A DNA stretch of 64,000 nt from Lolium rigidum (taxonomy: Eukaryota; Streptophyta; Magnoliopsida; Poales; Poaceae): positions 331,807,090-331,871,089 of the forward strand of contig NC_061514.1 of assembly GCF_022539505.1 (NCBI RefSeq), given 5' to 3'. The notes under the pieces were generated by a model. It was not told where the DNA came from, did no database searches, and saw nothing but the letters and a program-made list of their open reading frames with translations. Position 1 is the stretch's first letter; each line of letters starts with the position of its first letter. Of the stretch, positions 55,923-64,000 are shown one piece after another. The translations under genes and the position numbers were made by a program.

Positions 55923-58133
55923 ATGTCGGCTAGTATAGTGCACAATGACACAATTGTCTTTAATGGCACAAATTATCTTTTGTGGAGAAATTGCTTGCTT
56001 TGTAAGCTTCGGACCTTGTGTCCACATATAGAGCAATTTCTAGATGTCGGTTTTTCTCCTCAGATGGATTCTCAAAATCTATCTTTAGAGGATGAGAAAA
56101 ACTTACATCTTGAAGCTCAAGTATCTAATGAGCTTTTATTCTCTTTGAGACCCGATTTTCGTAGGTTCTTGATATATATAAAGAGAAAATCGTCTCATGA
56201 GATGTGGATCAAGCTTAAGGAAATGTTTGGTGGATCCACTTCTCAATTGGTCGGTGGTGACTCCGAGGAGCTCTCTTCCCCTTCACATCATGAAGAGCTC
56301 CAAGTTGCTTCCACCTCCGGTCGTGATGAGTTATCATCTTCTTTCACTTCACCAACGTGTAGCAAGACACGAGGTAATGATATGGTGAGTGGTGAGGAAA
56401 ATTGCAATGTTGATATTGTGCTCAATAGTGATGATTCTTCATCTCTATCCCATTGTAATGCTTTCTCTTTGGACTTAAACACATCTAGCATTGAAAATGA
56501 CCTACATACTTGTGTTGATAGTCCTTGCATATCATGTGTAAATTGCTTACATAGATCCCATGATGATATGCTTGCCTTGTCTTGCTCCCATAATCAAAAT
56601 GCTTCTATTTCCTCTAGTTGTTTGTTGACTAACAATGTAGAGGAAATCGAACACTCTATGGATCAAGACATGTTTTCGAATGAGGATTCAAGAATATATT
56701 CATCTTCATCCTCCGGTATGCACATGTGCCTTATGGCAAATGGACCAAAGGTATCTCCTACTTTGACTCCTAACACATCCTCTAATGATGAGAGTGATGA
56801 TGATGATAATGATGAAGAACATAATATCTTGGTGCATGATATGGGAATGGTATATGCTTCTCTTCGTGGTAATAAAGAAGCTCGTGCTTATCTCGAACAC
56901 TCTATGGATACCTTGAATAAATATAGGGAAACCATAGTGGAGTTGGAGTCCCATGTTGAAAATGGGGAAATGAGATTCACTCTCCTCAAGCATGAGCTAA
57001 AAGATGAGAAGCATGCTAATTTCATGCTTACACAAAAAATTGAATCCTATATGCATGAAAATGAGAAAACTATTGTTGATGCTTGTGCTACTGACTTTAA
57101 TTCTTGTGAAGCATCGACCTTAAAGGAGAATGTTGAGCTAAGGGCTCAACTTGAGTTGCTAACTAGCAATTATAGGGAATTGGAAGAAAGTCATAAAAAG
57201 CTCTCAAGCTCTCATGATGATCTTCTAATTTCCTATGATGGGATAAAGTTAGCTCATGAGGCAAGTATCACTAAGGTAACATCTTGTGAGCCTCATATGG
57301 ATGTTAGCACAATCTATACTACAAATGTTACATTGCCATGTGCTAGTCCTTGTAATCCATCTAGTCAAACTAGTGATACACCTTGTGTTGGATTACTCAC
57401 TTTGCCTTGTTGCTCTAACAATGAAGCTTCTACTTCCTCTAGTACTTGTATTTCTACTAACCATGTAGAGGAAATAAAAGAGCTCGAGGCTCAAGTCCTT
57501 TCTTTGAAGAAAGACTTGGAAAAGCGTCATGAAGGGAAATCCGCACTTGACAAGATGCTAAGTGTGCAACGATCCCCCAATGACAAAAGTGGACTTGGAT
57601 TCAACTCCAATAACAAGAACAAGTCCAAGAGCAAGAGCAACAAGAAGAAGGGCCAAGAAAAAGTCAAGTATCCGGCCAAGTTGGTTTGCTTCAAGTGCAA
57701 GGTTGAAGGGCATCATGTTAGATCATGCCCATTGAAGAAGAAGAAGCACTTGAGTGAGAAACAACAAGGGAAACGGCCACAAGGTAAAGGTCAAGCTCAT
57801 GCTCGACCTCAAGTTGAAGATAGGCCACTTCTCAAGAAGAATCAAGATATTGTTCCCCAAGAGAAGAAATCAATAAAGAAGAGAAAGGGGAACACTTGCT
57901 ACTTATGCCGTGAGAAGGGACACTTTGCTTCTTCTTGCTTAGGTGGTACCTTATCTAACCCTATAATTGTTGATAATGATTATTCTCTAGGGAAGGATAA
58001 GGATGGCAATGTGTTTGCCAAGTTTGTTGGAACTCAAAGTGGTTTCAAGAAAAGAACCATTTGGGTTGCCAAGCCTATTGTGACTAATCTCTTAGGACCC
58101 AACTTGGTTGGGGACCAACAAGCTCAAATTTAA
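55923..58133 (+). CDS. Copia/Sirevirus-like gag of S6
   Basis: A 736-residue ORF. ATG 55923 is chosen because it is the first ATG after the primer site in this frame. The N-terminus VFNGTNYLLWRNCLLCKLR is the copia gag start (DUF4219/UBN2 type), followed by SSHEMWIKLKEMFGG. A long Ser-rich and acidic middle part (SNDESDDDDNDEEHN) leads to helical, coiled-coil-prone segments (about 320-440). Two zinc knuckles follow near the C-terminus, CFKCKVEGHHVRSC and CYLCREKGHFASSC, both CX2CX4HX4C, separated by a Lys-rich stretch. It would bind and package RNA in virus-like particles. The frame is intact, matching the young LTRs. There is no protease or pol behind it, so other copies must supply them. 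Confidence 0.88.
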   Translation: MSASIVHNDTIVFNGTNYLLWRNCLLCKLRTLCPHIEQFLDVGFSPQMDSQNLSLEDEKNLHLEAQVSNELLFSLRPDFRRFLIYIKRKSSHEMWIKLKEMFGGSTSQLVGGDSEELSSPSHHEELQVASTSGRDELSSSFTSPTCSKTRGNDMVSGEENCNVDIVLNSDDSSSLSHCNAFSLDLNTSSIENDLHTCVDSPCISCVNCLHRSHDDMLALSCSHNQNASISSSCLLTNNVEEIEHSMDQDMFSNEDSRIYSSSSSGMHMCLMANGPKVSPTLTPNTSSNDESDDDDNDEEHNILVHDMGMVYASLRGNKEARAYLEHSMDTLNKYRETIVELESHVENGEMRFTLLKHELKDEKHANFMLTQKIESYMHENEKTIVDACATDFNSCEASTLKENVELRAQLELLTSNYRELEESHKKLSSSHDDLLISYDGIKLAHEASITKVTSCEPHMDVSTIYTTNVTLPCASPCNPSSQTSDTPCVGLLTLPCCSNNEASTSSSTCISTNHVEEIKELEAQVLSLKKDLEKRHEGKSALDKMLSVQRSPNDKSGLGFNSNNKNKSKSKSNKKKGQEKVKYPAKLVCFKCKVEGHHVRSCPLKKKKHLSEKQQGKRPQGKGQAHARPQVEDRPLLKKNQDIVPQEKKSIKKRKGNTCYLCREKGHFASSCLGGTLSNPIIVDNDYSLGKDKDGNVFAKFVGTQSGFKKRTIWVAKPIVTNLLGPNLVGDQQAQI

Positions 58134-61100
58134 TCAATAGGTGTATATGGAGGTCATTGGAGATTTGGCTACTTCATGAAGAATTAAGGGATCTTCATAT
58201 ATTATATTTTGACCAAGCCAAGTCATATGGATTATCATCTATATCTTATATCCAATGTTCCACCTTGCGGTAACTTATACTTCAACTCATCATATTTATT
58301 GTAAGTTACTTGCCCCTTTGCATGTTTGGTTTTGTACCAAATATTTGTGTGTATGTGTTGTGTCTTACTTACCTATCTTGTGTATTCAAGTATGTTTGTT
58401 TGACTCATCATATACTTGTGTATTGTTTTGGAGCCTAATGCATCTTGATGATATCTTATTTGGCTCTCTTGAAGTGATTAATGGAACATCCCATTTTGGG
58501 GGAGTGATATGCTTTGTGCATCTCTTTTTCTTTAAAATGTGTGTACATGGGTACCACCACTTAGTATTGATATTGCAAGATTATCTAGTCACTATGTGGT
58601 GTGCCATACTCATGAGAAATTCAAATTCTAAATATCCATTAATCATCTCTAGTTGAATTTTAGTTGCATCTTGTTTTAGAAGAAATGACTTATCACATTA
58701 TGGGGGAGTAATATGTTTTGCACATATCACAAGCCTAGAAAATGTGAACATATGAGGTTATGCCACTTAGTGTTGATACACGTAATTATCTTGATCCTAG
58801 GTGGCATGTTTGCTCAAACAAGCTCCACTTGTAGTAAAAAGCTTTTATTGCTCATTTTTTGGTTCTTGTTTGAGTATGAAATTCTTGGTACGGTTCTTCC
58901 TCAAATACATATCTCTATATCTTATTTGGGACACCGTTTGCTTCAAGTTATTCTAATCATTGCCGTGCGTGATTGTTTGACTAGTTGAAGCTATCAAGAA
59001 TCTTCATCCGTGCATAATGCTTAATTCTATATACTTATCCTATGCCTTTTATTGTGAAATTGATCCTTACTATCCTTGTTGATATACCACCGGAAGTTAA
59101 TTCCAATATTCTCATTGTCTTTGACAATTGATAACCTTGTATGTGGTCGAACTTATGGATCATCTTCACCTTGGATTGTTTCTTATTGCCTTATTTTATT
59201 TCCAACAACTCTTTGTTGCTCCCATGTGTCTCCTTTGTCCCTTTGAAAAATCTTTTGATAAATTCTTTTGATTCATACCAAATGTTTGTTTTGGAAGATA
59301 AACCTTTTCCTTACGGTACATTGTGCCATTGTGAAAAGTGTAGAGAGTTTGGTTTAATTGTTCGAACCTTGCTCTTTTGGGAGTTTTTGCTATCTCGTTC
59401 CTTCCTACATGATTTATTTGCTTGAATGAGATAAATCCTTGAGCATGTTTGTTTTATTTCATCCGTTGTGCTCAATGGTTTCTTCTTAGTTCATTTGTTG
59501 AACTTTGTTGAACAAATCTTTTGTGATTTGCGTCTTTGATATAATTTGGACAACAAATTTGTTTGGTCACACCTTTTATGCCTTATTCAAATTCATTTGG
59601 TGTTTTGTCCAAAGTATATCTCTCTTGGATCTTTAAAAGTCTTTGTGCGTGCTTATATGTAATTTATTTATATTTATAGCATGCTTTCTTTCTTCGATCC
59701 ATTATATAGGGTATACTCCATCAAATCCTAAACGGCTAAGATGTGCATGAAATTCAAATTTCATCTAAATATGCACATATTGATATGGAGTGTATCCTAT
59801 GTATTGTGGTTAGTCTAACCATGTTGGACCCAATAAGTTTGGGGACCAAGATGTACTTGAATATTGTTTTAGGTACATTGGAGATGCAATGGAGGCTTGT
59901 CTCATCTATAAGGAAGGTGTTGTCACCATATGAGAATTGGAGTCAAGCTAGGATGATCGATGAACTCTTATCTACTACATCAAGCCATTGCTATCTCGGT
60001 AACAAGTATCCTATTCATGCATTCTCATATAGCATCCAACCTCTTGTAGGTTGTATCTTGGCATGAAATTATTTATTTCAAAAATATTGCGGTTCTTGAA
60101 AAACCCTTTTAAAATAAAACTTCTTATTGAACATTTGAGTAATTTGAGAAGATGCATATGATAGGTTATATATATATATCATATTTTATGATTCACCTAT
60201 CACAAATATGCCCTCTAGCAATTTATTGCATATCAATTCCTCAAAGAGCTCGTGTGTGCAATATTGATGAATTTGTGAAATAAATCCGTATTTGTGATAC
60301 TTGTTGCCTTTCTCAAAACATTTCAACTAGCCTTACTTCCCTTATTGTTAGTTGTGATGTTTTTGAGATTTTATTTGGTTGAAGTTCATTCATATACCAT
60401 AAGTGAAAATTGGAAGCCATAGGCTATATATGCTTTTTAAGCAAACATTCTTGGTATATTTCATGACTTCATCTTGGATATCTTTGTCTTATTTATTTTG
60501 TTAACCTCTTGTGTGTGCATGTTTCTTTATGGATCACTATGTCCACTTTAGAAACTTATATACATAAGAGCGTTAATCCATCATCTTGATATCCTTGTTC
60601 TTTGCCAACCATCTTTTACTCTTTTGTTTTTAGTGGTGTTGGTAAAGAAAATTTATGAGTGCTTGGTCTCCTTGTTTTTCTTCATGCACTCATATCTCGT
60701 GATTGTTGGACTCAAGTTGTTCTTGATAAGCATACTCTCTTTATCTTAGTTGTGTTCTAAATGATATATAGGGAGTGAGGATTCCATGTTTGTGCATATT
60801 GTATTCAAATGCAAACATTATAAATTGTGCACGAACCTTGGGGAGCTTTCTTATTTTTAGAGCACTATATCTTTCTTATCATGATATCTTTGTTTGTCCA
60901 ATTGGATCTTTGATTGCTTGCTTTATTTGTTGAAGCTCACTTCACCATGTTATCTTTATGCAATCTTTGATCCTCAATATAGTTTGATTTCCTTCAATTA
61001 TTCATCATTGGATATGTGCACTTGATTCCACTCAAATTATGAGAAGTGCACACTTTGGGGAGGAACTCACATTATATTGGCCTTCTAAATTTTTCACCCA

Positions 61101-61542
61101 TTTTGACAATCGATGCCAATGGGGGAGAAGTTTAGAGGGTTTAAGGGAATGGTTTTAATACTTAAGTTTGGTTTGTGCTTAAGTGTTGTGCCTCTCATGC
61201 ATTCCATATTTATATGTCTTGCATGGTTGTATATATATAGTGGAAACTATCCCAAAGGTTAATCTTGACAATATATGCAATGAATTCATGTTCATCACAC
61301 GTGCATACATTGTGGGGGAGTTTTCTCTATATATATTGGTTCTACTCACATCTCTTGCATTTGTTGTAGTTGTGTGAGTAGAGCCGGTTTTGATATGGGC
61401 TAGTAGCTTTGTATTACTTGACCATATCAAATACAACCTCTTGTATACAACTTATCCTCGGATAAGTTGCGTACTTGTTTCTAATATTCATTATATAAAC
61501 CCTCTTATTGTGGTTGTCATCAATTACCAAAATGGGGGAGAT
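58134..61542 (+). other. S6 non-coding interior with repeated polypurine tracts
   Basis: AT-rich, no polymerase or integrase motif and only short, unsupported ORFs. GGGGGAG occurs at 58498-58504, 58702-58708, 61131-61137, 61314-61320 and 61534-61540. The last precedes the 3' LTR by two bases and should be the active tract. Confidence 0.8.
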
Positions 61543-63777
61543 TGTAAGGGTATATTGCCCCTATGTGTGGTTTTGGTAATTAATGACAACCCCTATGGAC
61601 TAATGTTTTCATTGAGTTTATATGAAGGAATATTCCATAGGTACTACTTGTATTCCATATGTTGGATTCAAGTATGGATGCCATGAAGATAAAGGTATAC
61701 CTTGTGTATTGGCATCAAGATCATCGGTTATGAAGATACATATGTGATATGATCAAGAAGAAGAAATGAAGATGGAGTTCTTATGTGGAACTCAATATTA
61801 GCCATGCTCTATCTTATGTGAGTATGAGAAGATACAAGGATTGAGTTGGGCAAGTTCAAGATGAGCATCTCAAGTGGATCACATGCTTGAAGCTTGCCGT
61901 CCATTTGGTGATAATGGACATGTGAAGATGTGCATCAATGGAGCTTTCCCATCATAGTGTATGGGGGAGTATTTGTGAGTCTTCACGAAGCAACATTGAT
62001 CAAGTGAGGCATTCCGGTTTGTGTAGAGCTTGAAGAGTTATCATCAAGATCAAGCGGGATGCGCAAGGCAAAGGTATGGCCTTGCTAGGTTTTCCTTTTA
62101 CTGGTCTCAAGGTGGATGTTGGGAGACCGGATTATAGGATAGATATCCGCACTATTAAGAGGGGCTTTCGGTTGAGTAACTTGATCACATCGTCTTAGGG
62201 AGCTCAATCCTTTGCATACTTTGCATATCCTTATTGCTTCTTGGTGTTTCTCTGTGTGAGGTTCTTGAGCTTGTTGCTAGCTTTACAACAAGCCCAAGTT
62301 CATCGAAAACGGAATCCGCATGCATCTTCTATTGCGTTTTCGAGTTTGGACGTCTTCACCATTTCTTGACGGTGGAGACTCCCTCTCTAAAATCATATAA
62401 AATGTTCTGTGAGGAGCTCCATATTTCCAGTTTTTGTTGGGGTTCTATTCGTCGTTATCTTTCCAACAAAATTGGTTTCATGTCAATCGGAGTCCGGACA
62501 CAAAAGTTATCACAGTTTTTGTATAACATGCTTTCCTGCTGACCCGGTTTCTAGCCCGGCGTGACCGGCCGTCCGACCGGATGGCCCGGTTCAAACCGGC
62601 CCCTGGACCGGTGCCATCCGGGCACTATCCAGTAAGCTTTTCAGCTTGGTCCGGTCACTAGCCCGGTCGACCGGTCTGTGGACCGGATGTCCCGGTCTGT
62701 GGCCCGGTCTGACCGGGTCCTGAACCGGACGGCCCGGTCCCAGGCCCGGTTGACCGGCCTCCCCGACGGTTGACTCAGCCCAACTTTTCCCCAACGGTTA
62801 TATTGCTCTTGGGCTATAAATAGCCCTTCTTCCACCTTGGGCTGAGTTAGTTCTTCCCATTCTCTCACCTCCATTGTTGCTATTTGAAGAACTTGCTCTC
62901 CCCCTTGATTCCTCCAACCGTTCTTGCTAATTCTTGAGGGATCTAAGAGAGGAGATCTAGATCTAAACTTCCACCAAACCGTTTCTTCTCTAAGTGAGGG
63001 AATCTCTTGGGATCTAGATCTTGGAGTCTTTGGTTGACTTTTCCCCTTGATTCTTCCTCTCCAATCTCATCCTAGCATTCGTTGCTTTGGTGGGATTTGA
63101 GTGTGAAGGACTTGAACACCTCCGGTGTTCTTGCTTTGCATCATTGCATAGTGTTGAGCTCTCCACCACGATTTGTTTGAGTGAGAGACCGTGAGCTTGT
63201 TACTCTTGGAGGGTGACCTCCTAGTTGGCTTGGTGATTGGTGCTCCGGTGATCTCTTCAAGAAGATTGTGAAGAGGCCCGGGCTTCTCCTTCGTGGAGCT
63301 TGTGAAGTGGTTGTGGAGCTTGCCATCTCCGGAGCGGAGGAAAAGCTAACCATAAGGAAAGGGCCATTATCCTTCGTGGGTGTGGTTCGGAGAATAGGGT
63401 GAGCCTTCGTGGCGCGGGGAATCCTTCGTGGGACCTCCACTCCTCCAAACGTGACGTACCTTGTTGCAAAGCAAGGGAACACGGGAATACATCCTCGTCT
63501 CCGCGTGCCTCGGTTATTTCTATACCCGAGCTCTCTTTCCTTGTGATAGCCATCGTGCTTGAAGTACATATATCTTGCTATCACTTGTGCTACATATATC
63601 TTGTGCCTATCTTGCTTAGCTCTAGTTGCTATTGTTACACTTAGTTGAGCTTAGCATATTTAGGGTTTGTGCTTGTAAACTAAACGATAGTTTAATTCCG
63701 CATTATTACAAGACAAATCCGTAAGAGTTTTTAATTGCCTATTCACCCCCCCCTCTAGGCGACATCTCGATCTTTCA
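61543..63777 (+). repeat. 3' LTR of S6
   Basis: 2235 bases, starting TGTAAGGGTATATTGCCC and ending TCTTTCA, then the AGCAG duplication. Confidence 0.95.
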
Positions 63778-63782
63778 AGCAG

Positions 63783-64000
63783 GCCATGCTATTTTACGGC
63801 CACCCAGCGCTCGGCCAGCACATGATCATCCCCGGCACCGGCGCGGCCTCGGTGGGGAGCTCGGCCTCCTCCGTGACCCGGCCCCTTCCTCCAAGGTCAA
63901 CTGCCCCACCGACTGCCCTATTTGGGCAAGAAATGGGGGCGCATGGGCGGCACGTGTACCCGTCACGGGATGGGTCACCGGAGGTGGGCGAGTCCATGAC
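63783..64000 (+). pseudogene. ORF1 of H2, continuation to the window end
   Basis: It resumes the frame broken by S6 (AMLFYGHPALGQHMIIPGTG...SRDGSPEVGESM). It aligns with the minus-strand part of H1 near 41505-41270, but without the stop that H1 has in MLF-stop. It leaves the window still open. Confidence 0.75.

Larger units (their letters stand above)
53635..63777 (+). mobile_element. Complete gag-only Sirevirus-like copia element S6
   Basis: The element is 10143 bases with LTRs of 2231 (53635-55865) and 2235 (61543-63777) bases starting TGTAAGGG and ending TTTCA. The target duplication is AGCAG at 53630-53634 and 63778-63782. The primer site TGGTATCAGAGC pairs with initiator tRNA-Met. A single gag ORF is followed by 3.4 kb without protease, integrase or reverse transcriptase. 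Five copies of the purine word GGGGGAG before the 3' LTR are the kind of repeated polypurine tract known from Sireviruses. The LTRs are almost identical, so insertion is recent. It sits inside H2. Confidence 0.93.

Noticed and set aside
58255..60066. Several 90-130 codon ORFs in the S6 interior
   Set aside because: No polymerase, integrase or protease motifs; AT-rich chance frames with hydrophobic low-complexity products.
1..64000. CRISPR arrays, rRNA genes, bacterial operons, plasmid or phage features
   Set aside because: None seen; introns, LTR retrotransposons, LINEs and MITEs show a plant nuclear origin.

Overview
The window is nuclear DNA of a grass, most likely a Pooideae cereal relative (Triticeae or Aveneae). 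Reasons: LTR families that begin TGATACGTCTC and use a tRNA-Asp primer site, a gag-only Sirevirus-type element, Stowaway MITEs with TA target duplications, and intron-containing genes that encode plant proteins. No bacterial, organellar or viral features were seen. Most of the sequence is nested transposable elements; two host genes stand out.

Left part (1-25.7 kb): a stack of insertions. A Ty3/gypsy element G1 (+, from 478) runs into a 100-base assembly gap. Beyond the gap lies the 5' half of an oppositely oriented element G3 (4172-6463, continuing at 14519-14861). G3's LTR was split by a complete gag-protease element G2 (6464-14518, target duplication ACGGG). To the right is a 5'-truncated LINE (14862-25655), itself split by a complete gag-only LTR element R4 (15182-22063, duplication CAAGG, minus strand). 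R4 carries an acidic ORF antisense to its gag.

Middle (25.7-42.1 kb): an unrecognised, possibly transcribed GC-rich segment (about 27.15-28.17 kb) interrupted by a complete but frameshifted Ty1/copia element C5 (28175-34563, minus, duplication TGAAT). Then come mostly unique AT-rich DNA with two MITE-like foldback elements, and a non-autonomous hAT element (duplication CCCATGCA). A PIF/Harbinger derivative H1 (39499-42095) has landed exactly on the hAT element's last three bases.

Gene island (42.1-53.0 kb): a NETWORKED-3-like actin-binding NAB-domain gene (coding 43457-44790, two coding exons, Stowaway elements in the leader intron), a decayed minus-strand LINE, and a complete cytosolic Cu/Zn superoxide dismutase gene (coding 50730-52547, seven coding exons, 152 residues). 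Splicing of the SOD leader assembles a near-perfect miR398 target site.

Right part (53.0-64 kb): a second Harbinger copy H2, in opposite orientation to H1, is interrupted by a young, complete, gag-only Sirevirus-like copia element S6 (53635-63777, duplication AGCAG, LTRs of about 2.23 kb differing at only about a dozen places). H2 resumes at 63783 and leaves the window. Of the LTR elements whose interior can be read, only C5 carries a polymerase, so most insertions here must have depended on enzymes supplied in trans.
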